From contig NC_087377.1 in assembly GCF_963675165.1 (NCBI RefSeq), positions 6,403,122 through 6,467,121 on the forward strand: a stretch of DNA of 64,000 bases. The letters run 5' to 3'. The notes under the pieces are model-generated. The model saw only the letters and a list, made by a program, of their open reading frames with translations, did no database searches and was not told the DNA's origin. The position numbers were made by a program, and so were the translations under genes. This stretch comes from Halichondria panicea (lineage: Eukaryota; Porifera; Demospongiae; Suberitida; Halichondriidae). Of this stretch, positions 12,801 through 27,800 are shown piece after piece (positions within the stretch are counted from its first letter, which is position 1; every line of letters starts with the position of its first letter).

Positions 12801-15800
12801 ACATAATCTGATGCGCTGACAGAATGGTCGCTGGGTTTCTACGTACACCTTACACTCATATCCAAGTGCACAGTCAAACGCAGCACAGGGATCATCTACA
12901 CATCACACAAAATATTATGTAAACCTTAAGAAATTGTGTGGACACAAGCATTGTGTTCAACATTATGCGAACATGTACACTCACAAAACTCACTGATGTA
13001 GATATCTGCGTCAGAGGCCAGTCTTGCACCAGAGGCCTCCACGCTGAATGAGGCATTTCCGGTTTGCTCGTCAAGTTCAGTGGCTACATAGAGTGCGTAG
13101 TAAAACGATCAGCACTGCCCTCAACGTTACTTTGCACAATATGGACTTTCAAACTCACCAATGAACAGTTCAGCACCATTCGAATCCACACATCCAGCAG
13201 CACTGGACACTCGGACAAAGTAGTCTCCAGCATCGCCAGACTGAGCATTGAAAATTTCCAGACTAGCTGTTCTAGATCCTCTGATCCCCCTGGAACTGAC
13301 TGAAAGAGCCTCTCCTATAGGACCAAACCACTGGTAGCTCAGTCCACGACCGGAGGCTACCACCGTCAATGTGGCACTTCCTCCGGTGCTGATAGTAACG
13401 TCACTTGGTTGTACTTCGATAACAGGTAAACATACTTGCACCGAAATTAGCAGGCAAACTCTGCAGTCTCTGTTGCACTTACAGAATGGTAGCTTGGTTT
13501 CTACGTCTACCGCACACTCATGTCCAAATACACAGTCAACAACAGCACAGGCAGCACCTATACATAGGCAATAGATTTTGGAAGGCCATACTGATCGAGT
13601 CACAAAACGTTTCACAGACATATGCAGACTCATGGAATTATTACACAACAATGTCATAAGTTGCTGTGGTGTTGCTATATGCAGCAAGCTGCGCTGTGCT
13701 AATGCCTCTCGCCATGTTATACTTTCGCTCAAAAGTATTAGAGTGTAGGGGTAGTAGGTTAGTAGGGGTAGTAGGGGGAATCATAGATACAAGAGGAAGA
13801 GAATTGGAAACGAGGTCACGTGAACTCAATTAGCATAGACTATCCTCGTTAGACGGAATAATGTGGGCGTGGTTTACACTAATAGTGTACACACAGACCA
13901 CAAATGGCACGAATAAAGATCTAGCGTTGTATCTATGGTGCTAGTAAGGCACACAGTCATACATCATACTAGTATTGGTATTCTTTCTCAGCACAGGTTT
14001 TTGCTCTCTTCTCCCTCCACCCATGCCGCAGCAGATCTGTATGGACAGAAATAGCATAAAATATCACACCATTCAGATTGGGAAAAACAGCACCACAAGA
14101 CTAGTTAAAAAATGTTATGAACATTTGCAGTATAAGATACCTACATTGTAAGTCAGCACAACAAAGCCATCTTTTCCTTTTATTTCATGTAACTACGGAT
14201 CAACGGTAGGCTTTTACATTTTAAAAACTAGCCGATGCAGTGCAGCAGAATTAGGGAAAGTGTTAGTTGTAGCAGTTTTCAAGTCCTATAATAGTACTGT
14301 ATAAGTGAGTTACTACCCACAAAGTGTAATAAATGGGTCTATCTCTTCAACTTTGTGTGCTTACTATCTCATACGAAAATAATTGATGCATGCAGTGACG
14401 CTCTTAAATCAACTTAGCTTATCTTGGTAGTCCGAAGAATCGCTCCAAATACGTTCTTTGCCACAACATTTTGCTCGCTTACAATAAAACGCGGATCAAT
14501 TCTGGGGCTTACTGTAGGATTGATAGCGCACGTGATCTCATTTCCAATTATTTTCCTCTTGTATCTATGGGGGAATAAGCTTCTTTCTATAATGAATTTG
14601 ACATTAAATTTGCATTTGAACTTCATACAACGAAAGTGATTATATCTATCTATATAAGAAAATACTTGTGTGTACATGCATCTATTGTACATGGTATCAT
14701 TGTAGTGTTTTGTGGCTTACCAGGACCTAGGACCTCAAGAAAGATGAAAAATGATTATGCTCGGATCTGGATTGTCTCACACGTGGGGATGGTGCGCATG
14801 CGCATTAGGTATACAGGAATAAGGGGTGTGTCTGCAAGAAGTCAAGTTCACAAACTTAATGGCTAGTAAATGCTTTAGCAACTCTTTTCTGACTCTTAAT
14901 TGTAGCTAATAAAAAAGACTGGCGCTTTAGTGCAACAGCCTTCAATGTGAGTCAAACTAACCATAACTTGAGAAAGAAGCTTTAGTTTGCTAATCCACTA
15001 ATCAAAATCCAAGAGAACGTGGCTAGAAGACTATAAAAGCTGCTAGTTTTCGTCACATTGCAACCGTTGAGCAGTTACAGCTGGAACAGACACACACACA
15101 CACACGTAAAGCATGAACATGCCCGCCACACATGCAGACACAAATCAGATGAACTCACCGACGGAAAGTGACACAATGTCAGAATCGACAATTCCTCCGG
15201 TGACAGTTGTAATTCGCACTCTATAGTCGCCAGCGTCATCTGGTCCAGCATTGATAATCCGTAAAGTGGATGCGGTGGCTCCTCCAATCGCCCCATCACT
15301 GTCGGAGAGTGGTTCTCCATCAGGACCAAACCACTGGTAGCTCAGTTCCTCTCCGGTTGCCACCACACTGAGCGTGGCATTCCCACCCCGCTCAACGTCC
15401 ACATTCTCTGGTTGGGTCACAATCACGGGGGCTTCGCCTGAAACCGACATGCACACGAATAATAATACCTGAGCCGAACAAATACGCATGTTTCAATTAA
15501 TCTCACCGATAGACAGGGTTGCAGCATCAGAGATGACTGATCCCGCACTGTTGGTCACAACGACTGTGTAGTCTCCAGCATCTCCAGACTCAACATTGAT
15601 GATTTGCAGGGTGGATGAATTGGATCCTTCGATGTCTCCGTCAACGTCAGTGAGAGCGTCCCCGCCAGGACCAAACCACTGGTAGCTCAACAGTCCTTCA
15701 CCGGAGGCTTCCACGGTGAATGTGGCACTTCCACCCGCTTCCGCAGCATTCACATCGCTCGGCTGTACGTCAATTGCAGGACCTGTACACAAAGGCAAGT

Positions 15801-18800
15801 AAAGCATGAACATGCACGCCCGCCACACAGACACAAACTGAGCCGTAAGAGTATAGGCATGTTTCAAATCTCACCAATAGACAGACTTGCAGCATCAGAG
15901 GTGACTGATCCCGCACTGTTGGTCACAACGACCGTGTAGTCTCCCGCATCGCCAGGCTCAGCATTGAAAACTGTCAACGTTCCTGAAGTGGACCCCTCAA
16001 TCTCTCCGTCACTGTCAGTCAGAGCCACTCCGCCAGGACCAAACCACTGGTAGGTCAGTCCTGCACCAGAGGCCTCCACGGTGAATGAGGCACTTCCGCC
16101 TTGCTCGACACCCACACTCTCTGGTTGGGTCTCAATTTCAGGGGCTACATAGAGTGAGTAGTGAAACGATCAGCACTGAACTCAGCATTGCTTGTTTGGC
16201 ACGAACAATGGAAGGGATTCACCACCGAGTCGACCATAATCAACTGGACCGCTCACCCACTTTTTAGAGGCTCAACGTGCTATGCTGCTATCAGCGGTGC
16301 ACACACATGCAGTTACGTTGAGGAGGATCGAGCTTAGTTTACACTCTATAATTGTAGTTTACACAGCCATGACGTACGTACTACGATAAACACAAACAAG
16401 GGGAACGACACTTTCACCATAATATACTAAAAAGTTGAACGCATGCTGCCCACACGCACTCAATTCGGTACGAACTCAAGAAACGGCTCGGCCAGGGTGA
16501 ATATACAATTACCTGTGGTTGTGATTGCAATGGTTGACGTGAAACCAGCTCCATCCGCTGGATCGGTTGCACTGATGACAATGGTCTGGCTTCCTGAAGC
16601 TCCAGCGACAGACACAAAGAACGGGAATTGTCCACCTGCATGCAAACAGAAACAATGCGTCAATCACACGAGACCAACAAACAATGGATGAATTAAGGCA
16701 TGCAGCAGAGACACCAAAACTCACATCCTTCTGTTACTGATGAATCATTGAAGCTGCACTCAAAGTCCAAGCCGTCGAGGTCCCTACTTGACGTGCAGCT
16801 CACACTCACTTGCTGAGACTCAGCGAGGAACTCGGCACTGCAGTTCAGGATCAGAGGAGCAAGTGTGGGACCTTGGGTAGGTTGAGCTGCATGTGTGGAA
16901 TGGGGAACGTTTGACTAGCACACACTGACTATTATTATATCCTTCCGAAAACCACACGTATAATTACACATGCACTAGCAAGAATAATTATAATTGCACT
17001 TGAACCGGAAAAATAGGCATGTTTCAATCTCTCACCAATAGACAGAGTTGCAGCATCAGAGACGACTGATCCCGCACTGTTGGTCACAACGACTGTGTAA
17101 TCTCCAGCATCGCCAGACTCAACATTGATAATTTGCAGGGTGGATGAATTGGATCCTTCGATGTCTCCGTCGACGTCAGTGAGAGCGTTCCCGCCAGGAC
17201 CAAACCACTGGTAGCTCAATCCTTCACCAGAGGCTTCCACGGTGAGTGTGGCAGTTCCACCCGCTTCCGCATTCACATCGCTCGGTTGTACGTCAATTGC
17301 AGGACCTGTACACAAAGACGAGTAAAGCATGGACATGCCTGCCACACATGCAGACACAAATCAGATGAACTCACCGACGGAAAGTGAGACAGTGTCAGAA
17401 TCGACAATTCCTCCATTGACAGTTGTAATTCGCACTCTATAGTCGCCAGCGTCATCTCGTCCAGCATTGGTAATCCGTAAAGTGGATGCGGTGGCTCCTT
17501 CGATCTCTCCATCAGGACCAAACCACTGGTAGCTCAGTCCCTCTCCGGTTGCCACCACACTGAGCGTGGCATTCCCACCCCGCTCAACGTCCACATTCTC
17601 TGGTTGGGTCCCAATCACGGGGGCTTCGCCTGAAACCGACATGCACACGAGTAATAATGCCTGAGCCGCATGTTTCAATTAATCTCACCGATAGACAGGG
17701 TTGCAGCATCAGAGGTGACTGATCCCGCACTGTTGGTCACAACGACTGTGTAGTCTCCAGCATCGCCAGGCTCAGCGTTGAAAACAGTCAACGTTCCTGA
17801 AGTGGACCCCTCAATCTCTCCGTCACTGTCAGTCAGAGCCACTCCGCCAGGACCAAACCACTGGTAGGTCAGTCCTGCACCAGAGGCCTCCACGGTGAAT
17901 GAGGCACTTCCGCCTTGCTCGACACCCACACTCTCTGGTTGGGTCTCAATTTCAGGGGCTACATAGAGTGAGTAGTGAAACGATCAGCACTGAACTCAGC
18001 ATTGCTTGTTTGGCACGAACAATGGAAGGGATTCACCACCGAGTCGACCATAATCAACTGGACCGCTCACCCACTTTTCAGAGGCTCAACGTGCTATGCT
18101 GCTATCAGCGGTGCACACACATGCAGTTACGTTGAGGAGGATCGAGCTTAGTTTACACTCTATAATTGTAGTTTACACGGCCATGACGTACGTACTACGA
18201 TAAACACAAATAAGGGGAATGACACTTTCACTATAATATACTAAAAAGTTTAACGCATGCTGCCCACACGCACTCAATTTGGTACGAACTCAAGAAACGG
18301 CTCGGCCAGGGTGAATATACATTTACCTGTGGTTGTGATTGTAATGGTTGACGTGAAACCAGCTCCATCCGCTGGATCGGTTGCACTGATGACAATGGTC
18401 TGGCTTCCTGAAGCTCCAGCGACAGACACAAAGAACGGGAATTGTCCACCTGCATGCAAACAGAAACAATGCGTCAATCACACGAGACCAACAAACGATG
18501 GATGAAGGCATGCAGCAGAGACACCAAAACTCACATCCTTCTGTTACTGATGAATCATTGAAGCTGCACTCAAAGTCCAAGCCGTCGAGGTCCCTACTTG
18601 ACGTGCAGCTCACACTCACTTGCTGAGACTCAGCGAGGAACTCGGCACTGCAGTTCAGGGTCAGAGGAGCAAGTGTGGGACCTTGGGTAGGTTGAGCTGC
18701 ATGTGTGGAATGGGGAACGTTTGACTAGCACACACTGACTATTATTATATCCTTCCGAAAACCACACGTATAATTACACATGCTAGTACTAGCAAGAATA

Positions 18801-21800
18801 TAATTGCACTTGAACCGGAAAAATAGGCATGTTTCAATCTCTCACCAATAGACAGAGTTGCAGCATCAGAGACGACTGATCCCGCACTGTTGGTCACAAC
18901 GACTGTGTAATCTCCAGCATCGCCAGACTCAACATTGATAATTTGCAGGGTGGATGAATTGGATCCTTTGATGTCTCCGTCGACGTCAGTGAGAGCGTTC
19001 CCGCCAGGACCAAACCACTGGTAGCACAGTCTACGACCGGAGGTTACCACCGTTAATGTGGCAATTTCTCCGGTGCTGATAGTAACGTCACTTGGTTGTA
19101 CTTCGATAATAGGAAGACACACTTGCTCAAAGGTTAGCAGGCAACTATCTTTCTTCGGACGGTCTCCGTTGTTTAATTCACATAATCTGATGCGCTGACA
19201 GAATGGTCGCTGGGTTTCTACGTACACCTTACACTCATATCCAAGTGCACAGTCAAACGCAGCACAGGGATCATCTACACATCACACAAAATATTATGTA
19301 AACCTTAAGAAATTGTGTGGACACAAGCATTGTGTTCAACATTATGCGAACATGTACACTCACAAAACTCACTGATGTAGATATCTGCGTCAGAGGCCAG
19401 TCTTGCACCAGAGGCCTCCACGCTGAATGAGGCATTTCCGGTTTGCTCGTCAAGTTCAGTGGCTACATAGAGTGCGTAGTAAAACGATCAGCACTGCCCT
19501 CAACGTTACTTTGCACAATATGGACTTTCAAACTCACCAATGAACAGTTCAGCACCATTCGAATCCACACATCCAGCAGCACTGGACACTCGGACAAAGT
19601 AGTCTCCAGCATCGCCAGACTGAGCATTGAAAATTTCCAGACTAGCTGTTCTAGATCCTCTGATCCCCCTGGAACTGACTGAAAGAGCCTCTCCTATAGG
19701 ACCAAACCACTGGTAGCTCAGTCCACGACCGGAGGCTACCACCGTCAATGTGGCACTTCCTCCGGTGCTGATAGTAACGTCACTTGGTTGTACTTCGATA
19801 ACAGGTAAACATACTTGCACCGAAATTAGCAGGCAAACTCTGCAGTCTCTGTTGCACTTACAGAATGGTAGCTTGGTTTCTACGTCTACCGCACACTCAT
19901 GTCCAAATACACAGTCAACAACAGCACAGGCAGCACCTATACATAGGCAATAGATTTTGGAAGGCCATACTGATCGAGTCACAAAACGTTTCACAGACAT
20001 ATGCAGACTCATGGAATTATTACACAACAATGTCATAAGTTGCTGTGGTGTTGCTATATGCAGCAAGCTGCGCTGTGCTAATGCCTCTCGCCATGTTATA
20101 CTTTCGCTCAAAAGTATTAGAGTGTAGGGGTAGTAGGTTAGTAGGGGTAGTAGGGGGAATCATAGATACAAGAGGAAGAGAATTGGAAACGAGGTCACGT
20201 GAACTCAATTAGCATAGACTATCCTCGTTAGACGGAATAATGTGGGCATGGTTTACACTAATAGTGTACACACAGACCACAAATGGCACGAATAAAGATC
20301 TAGCGTTGTATCTATGGTGCTAGTAAGGCACACAGTCATACATCATACTAGTATTGGTATTCTTTCTTAGCACAGGTTTTTGCTCTCTTCTCCCTCCACC
20401 CATGCCGCAGCAGATCTGTATGGACAGAAATAGCATAAAATATCACACCATTCAGATTGGGAAAAACAGCACCACAAGACTAGTTAAAAAATGTTATGAA
20501 TATTTGATGCAGTATAAGATACCTACATTGTAAGTCAGCACAACAAAGCCATCTTTTCCTTTTATTTCATGTAACTACGGATCAACGGTAGGCTTTTACA
20601 TTTTAAAAACTAGCCGATGTAGTGCAGCAGAATTAGGGAAAGTGTTAGTTGTAGCAGTTTTCAAGTCCTATAATAGTACTGTATAAGTGAGTTACTACCC
20701 ACAAAGTGTAATAAATGGGTCTATCTCTTCAACTTTGTGTGCTTACTATCTCATACGAAAATAATTGATGCATGCAGTGACGCTCTTAAATCAACTTAGC
20801 TTATCTTGGTAGTCCGAAGAATCGCTCCAAATACGTTCTTTGCCACAACATTTTGCTCGCTTACAATAAAACGCGGATCAATTCTGGGGCTTACTGTAGG
20901 ATTGATAGCGCACGTGATCTCATTTCCAATTATTTTCCTCTTGTATCTATGGGGGAATAAGCTTCTTTCTATAATGAATTTGACATTAAATTTGCATTTG
21001 AACTTCATACAACGAAAGTGATTATATCTATCTATATAAGAAAATACTTGTGTGTACATGCATCTATTGTACATGGTATCATTGTAGTGTTTTGTGGCTT
21101 ACCAGGACCTAGGACCTCAAGAAAGATGAAAAATGATTATGCTCGGATCTGGATTGTCTCACACGTGGGGATGGTGTGCATGCGCATTAGATATACAGGA
21201 ATAAGGGGTGTGTCTGCAAGAAGTCAAGTTCACAAACTTAATGGCTAGTAAATGCTTTAGCAACTCTTTTCTGACTCTTAATTGTAGCTAATAAAAAAGA
21301 CTGGCGCTTTAGTGCAACAGCCTTCAATGTGAGTCAAACTAACCATAACTTGAGAAAGAAGCTTTAGTTTGCTAATCCACTAATCAAAATCCAAGAGAAC
21401 GTGGCTAGAAGACTATAAAAGCTGCTAGTTTTCGTCACATTGCAACCGTTGAGCAGTTACAGCTGGAACAGACACACACACACACACGTAAAGCATGGAC
21501 ATGCCCGCCACACATGCAGACACAAATCAGATGAACTCACCGACGGAAAGTGACACAATGTCAGAATCGACAATTCCTCCGGTGACAGTTGTAATTCGCA
21601 CTCTATAGTCGCCAGCGTCATCTGGTCCAGCATTGATAATCCGTAAAGTGGATGCGGTGGCTCCTCCAATCGCCCCATCACTGTCGGAGAGTGGTTCTCC
21701 ATCAGGACCAAACCACTGGTAGCTCAGTTCCTCTCCGGTTGCCACCACACTGAGCGTGGCATTCCCACCCCGCTCAACGTCCACATTCTCTGGTTGGGTC

Positions 21801-24800
21801 ACAATCACGGGGGCTTCGCCTGAAACCGACATGCACACGAATAATAATACCTGAGCCGAACAAATACGCATGTTTCAATTAATCTCACCGATAGACAGGG
21901 TTGCAGCATCAGAGATGACTGATCCCGCACTGTTGGTCACAACGACTGTGTAGTCTCCAGCATCTCCAGACTCAACATTGATGATTTGCAGGGTGGATGA
22001 ATTGGATCCTTCGATGTCTCCGTCAACGTCAGTGAGAGCGTCCCCGCCAGGACCAAACCACTGGTAGCTCAACAGTCCTTCACCGGAGGCTTCCACGGTG
22101 AATGTGGCACTTCCACCCGCTTCCGCAGCATTCACATCGCTCGGCTGTACGTCAATTGCAGGACCTGTACACAAAGGCAAGTAAAGCATGAACATGCACG
22201 CCCGCCACACAGACACAAACTGAGCCGTAAGAGTATAGGCATGTTTCAAATCTCACCAATAGACAGACTTGCAGCATCAGAGGTGACTGATCCCGCACTG
22301 TTGGTCACAACGACCGTGTAGTCTCCCGCATCGCCAGGCTCAGCGTTGAAAACTGTCAACGTTCCTGAAGTGGACCCCTCAATCTCTCCGTCACTGTCAG
22401 TCAGAGCCACTCCGCCAGGACCAAACCACTGGTAGGTCAGTCCTGCACCAGAGGCCTCCACGGTGAATGAGGCACTTCCGCCTTGCTCGACACCCACACT
22501 CTCTGGTTGGGTCTCAATTTCAGGGGCTACATAGAGTGAGTAGTGAAACGATCAGCACTGAACTCAGCATTGCTTGTTTGGCACGAACAATGGAAGGGAT
22601 TCACCACCGAGTCGACCATAATCAACTGGACCGCTCACCCACTTTTTAGAGGCTCAACGTGCTATGCTGCTATCAGCGGTGCACACACATGCAGTTACGT
22701 TGAGGAGGATCGAGCTTAGTTTACACTCTATAATTGTAGTTTACACGGCCATGACGTACGTACTACGATAAACACAAACAAGGGGAACGACACTTTCACC
22801 ATAATATACTAAAAAGTTTAACGCATGCTGCCCACACGCACTCAATTCGGTACGAACTCAAGAAACGGCTCGGCCAGGGTGAATATACAATTACCTGTGG
22901 TTGTGATTGCAATGGTTGACGTGAAACCAGCTCCATCCGCTGGATCGGTTGCACTGATGACAATGGTCTGGCTTCCTGAAGCTCCAGCGACAGACACAAA
23001 GAACGGGAATTGTCCACCTGCATGCAAACAGAAACAATGCGTCAATCACACGAGACCAACAAACAATGGATGAATTAAGGCATGCAGCAGAGACACCAAA
23101 ACTCACATCCTTCTGTTACTGATGAATCATTGAAGCTGCACTCAAAGTCCAAGCCGTCGAGGTCCCTACTTGACGTGCAGCTCACACTCACTTGCTGAGA
23201 CTCAGCGAGGAACTCGGCACTGCAGTTCAGGATCAGAGGAGCAAGTGTGGGACCTTGGGTAGGTTGAGCTGCATGTGTGGAATGGGGAACGTTTGACTAG
23301 CACACACTGACTATTATTATATCCTTCCGAAAACCACACGTATAATTACACATGCACTAGCAAGAATAATTATAATTGCACTTGAACCGGAAAAATAGGC
23401 ATGTTTCAATCTCTCACCAATAGACAGAGTTGCAGCATCAGAGACGACTGATCCCGCACTGTTGGTCACAACGACTGTGTAATCTCCAGCATCGCCAGAC
23501 TCAACATTGATAATTTGCAGGGTGGATGAATTGGATCCTTCGATGTCTCCGTCGACGTCAGTGAGAGCGTTCCCGCCAGGACCAAACCACTGGTAGCTCA
23601 ATCCTTCACCAGAGGCTTCCACGGTGAGTGTGGCAGTTCCACCCGCTTCCGCATTCACATCGCTCGGTTGTACGTCAATTGCAGGACCTGTACACAAAGA
23701 CGAGTAAAGCATGGACATGCCTGCCACACATGCAGACACAAATCAGATGAACTCACCGACGGAAAGTGAGACAGTGTCAGAATCGACAATTCCTCCATTG
23801 ACAGTTGTAATTCGCACTCTATAGTCGCCAGCGTCATCTCGTCCAGCATTGGTAATCCGTAAAGTGGATGCGGTGGCTCCTTCGATCTCTCCATCAGGAC
23901 CAAACCACTGGTAGCTCAGTCCCTCTCCGGTTGCCACCACACTGAGCGTGGCATTCCCACCCCGCTCAACGTCCACATTCTCTGGTTGGGTCCCAATCAC
24001 GGGGGCTTCGCCTGAAACCGACATGCACACGAGTAATAATGCCTGAGCCGCATGTTTCAATTAATCTCACCGATAGACAGGGTTGCAGCATCAGAGGTGA
24101 CTGATCCCGCACTGTTGGTCACAACGACTGTGTAGTCTCCAGCATCGCCAGGCTCAGCGTTGAAAACAGTCAACGTTCCTGAAGTGGACCCCTCAATCTC
24201 TCCGTCACTGTCAGTCAGAGCCACTCCGCCAGGACCAAACCACTGGTAGGTCAGTCCTGCACCAGAGGCCTCCACGGTGAATGAGGCACTTCCGCCTTGC
24301 TCGACACCCACACTCTCTGGTTGGGTCTCAATTTCAGGGGCTACATAGAGTGAGTAGTGAAACGATCAGCACTGAACTCAGCATTGCTTGTTTGGCACGA
24401 ACAACGGAAGGGATTCACCACCGAGTCGACCATAATCAACTGGACCGCTCACCCACTTTTCAGAGGCTCAACGTGCTATGCTGCTATCAGCGGTGCACAC
24501 ACATGCAGTTACGTTGAGGAGGATCGAGCTTAGTTTACACTCTATAATTGTAGTTTACACGGCCATGACGTACGTACTACGATAAACACAAATAAGGGGA
24601 ATGACACTTTCACTATAATATACTAAAAAGTTTAACGCATGCTGCCCACACGCACTCAATTTGGTACGAACTCAAGAAACGGCTCGGCCAGGGTGAATAT
24701 ACATTTACCTGTGGTTGTGATTGTAATGGTTGACGTGAAACCAGCTCCATCCGCTGGATCGGTTGCACTGATGACAATGGTCTGGCTTCCTGAAGCTCCA

Positions 24801-27800
24801 GCGACAGACACAAAGAACGGGAATTGTCCACCTGCATGCAAACAGAAACAATGCGTCAATCACACGAGACCAACAAACGATGGATGAAGGCATGCAGCAG
24901 AGACACCAAAACTCACATCCTTCTGTTACTGATGAATCATTGAAGCTGCACTCAAAGTCCAAGCCGTCGAGGTCCCTACTTGACGTGCAGCTCACACTCA
25001 CTTGCTGAGACTCAGCGAGGAACTCGGCACTGCAGTTCAGGATCAGAGGAGCAAGTGTGGGACCTTGGGTAGGTTGAGCTGCATGTGTGGAATGGGGAAC
25101 GTTTGACTAGCACACACTGACTATTATTATATCCTTCCGAAAACCACACGTATAATTACACATGCTAGTACTAGCAAGAATATAATTGCACTTGAACCGG
25201 AAAAATAGGCATGTTTCAATCTCTCACCAATAGACAGAGTTGCAGCATCAGAGACGACTGATCCCGCACTGTTGGTCACAACGACTGTGTAATCTCCAGC
25301 ATCGCCAGACTCAACATTGATAATTTGCAGGGTGGATGAATTGGATCCTTTGATGTCTCCGTCGACGTCAGTGAGAGCGTTCCCGCCAGGACCAAACCAC
25401 TGGTAGCACAGTCTACGACCGGAGGTTACCACCGTTAATGTGGCAATTTCTCCGGTGCTGATAGTAACGTCACTTGGTTGTACTTCGATAATAGGAAGAC
25501 ACACTTGCTCAAAGGTTAGCAGGCAACTATCTTTCTTCGGACGGTCTCCGTTGTTTAATTCACATAATCTGATGCGCTGACAGAATGGTCGCTGGGTTTC
25601 TACGTACACCTTACACTCATATCCAAGTGCACAGTCAAACGCAGCACAGGGATCATCTACACATCACACAAAATATTATGTAAACCTTAAGAAATTGTGT
25701 GGACACAAGCATTGTGTTCAACATTATGCGAACATGTACACTCACAAAACTCACTGATGTAGATATCTGCGTCAGAGGCCAGTCTTGCACCAGAGGCCTC
25801 CACGCTGAATGAGGCATTTCCGGTTTGCTCGTCAAGTTCAGTGGCTACATAGAGTGCGTAGTAAAACGATCAGCACTGCCCTCAACGTTACTTTGCACAA
25901 TATGGACTTTCAAACTCACCAATGAACAGTTCAGCACCATTCGAATCCACACATCCAGCAGCACTGGACACTCGGACAAAGTAGTCTCCAGCATCGCCAG
26001 ACTGAGCATTGAAAATTTCCAGACTAGCTGTTCTAGATCCTCTGATCCCCCTGGAACTGACTGAAAGAGCCTCTCCTATAGGACCAAACCACTGGTAGCT
26101 CAGTCCACGACCGGAGGCTACCACCGTCAATGTGGCACTTCCTCCGGTGCTGATAGTAACGTCACTTGGTTGTACTTCGATAACAGGTAAACATACTTGC
26201 ACCGAAATTAGCAGGCAAACTCTGCAGTCTCTGTTGCACTTACAGAATGGTAGCTTGGTTTCTACGTCTACCGCACACTCATGTCCAAATACACAGTCAA
26301 CAACAGCACAGGCAGCACCTATACATAGGCAATAGATTTTGGAAGGCCATACTGATCGAGTCACAAAACGTTTCACAGACATATGCAGACTCATGGAATT
26401 ATTACACAACAATGTCATAAGTTGCTGTGGTGTTGCTATATGCAGCAAGCTGCGCTGTGCTAATGCCTCTCGCCATGTTATACTTTCGCTCAAAAGTATT
26501 AGAGTGTAGGGGTAGTAGGTTAGTAGGGGTAGTAGGGGGAATCATAGATACAAGAGGAAGAGAATTGGAAACGAGGTCACGTGAACTCAATTAGCATAGA
26601 CTATCCTCGTTAGACGGAATAATGTGGGCGTGGTTTACACTAATAGTGTACACACAGACCACAAATGGCACGAATAAAGATCTAGCGTTGTATCTATGGT
26701 GCTAGTAAGGCACACAGTCATACATCATACTAGTATTGGTATTCTTTCTCAGCACAGGTTTTTGCTCTCTTCTCCCTCCACCCATGCCGCAGCAGATCTG
26801 TATGGACAGAAATAGCATAAAATATCACACCATTCAGATTGGGAAAAACAGCACCACAAGACTAGTTAAAAAATGTTATGAACATTTGCAGTATAAGATA
26901 CCTACATTGTAAGTCAGCACAACAAAGCCATCTTTTCCTTTTATTTCATGTAACTACGGATCAACGGTAGGCTTTTACATTTTAAAAACTAGCCGATGCA
27001 GTGCAGCAGAATTAGGGAAAGTGTTAGTTGTAGCAGTTTTCAAGTCCTATAATAGTACTGTATAAGTGAGTTACTACCCACAAAGTGTAATAAATGGGTC
27101 TATCTCTTCAACTTTGTGTGCTTACTATCTCATACGAAAATAATTGATGCATGCAGTGACGCTCTTAAATCAACTTAGCTTATCTTGGTAGTCCGAAGAA
27201 TCGCTCCAAATACGTTCTTTGCCACAACATTTTGCTCGCTTACAATAAAACGCGGATCAATTCTGGGGCTTACTGTAGGATTGATAGCGCACGTGATCTC
27301 ATTTCCAATTATTTTCCTCTTGTATCTATGGGGGAATAAGCTTCTTTCTATAATGAATTTGACATTAAATTTGCATTTGAACTTCATACAACGAAAGTGA
27401 TTATATCTATCTATATAAGAAAATACTTGTGTGTACATGCATCTATTGTACATGGTATCATTGTAGTGTTTTGTGGCTTACCAGGACCTAGGACCTCAAG
27501 AAAGATGAAAAATGATTATGCTCGGATCTGGATTGTCTCACACGTGGGGATGGTGCGCATGCGCATTAGGTATACAGGAATAAGGGGTGTGTCTGCAAGA
27601 AGTCAAGTTCACAAACTTAATGGCTAGTAAATGCTTTAGCAACTCTTTTCTGACTCTTAATTGTAGCTAATAAAAAAGACTGGCGCTTTAGTGCAACAGC
27701 CTTCAATGTGAGTCAAACTAACCATAACGTGAGAAAGAAGCTTTAGTTTGCTAATCCACTAATTAAAATCCAAGAGAACGTGGCTAGAAGACTATAAAAG

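Noticed and set aside
14414..14692. Open frames of 70-92 codons on both strands in the 1.6 kb intron, in all three units
   Set aside because: They overlap each other on opposite strands, have AT-rich codon make-up and no recognisable domain. Conservation reflects recent duplication.
17630..17700. Signal-peptide-like leaders just upstream of many Ig exons (for example ALLLVCMSVSG before an Ig domain)
   Set aside because: They are read from short introns, lack a proper ATG at the right place (alternative codons are needed), and the acceptor AG lies at the Ig border. They recur only because the introns are duplicated.
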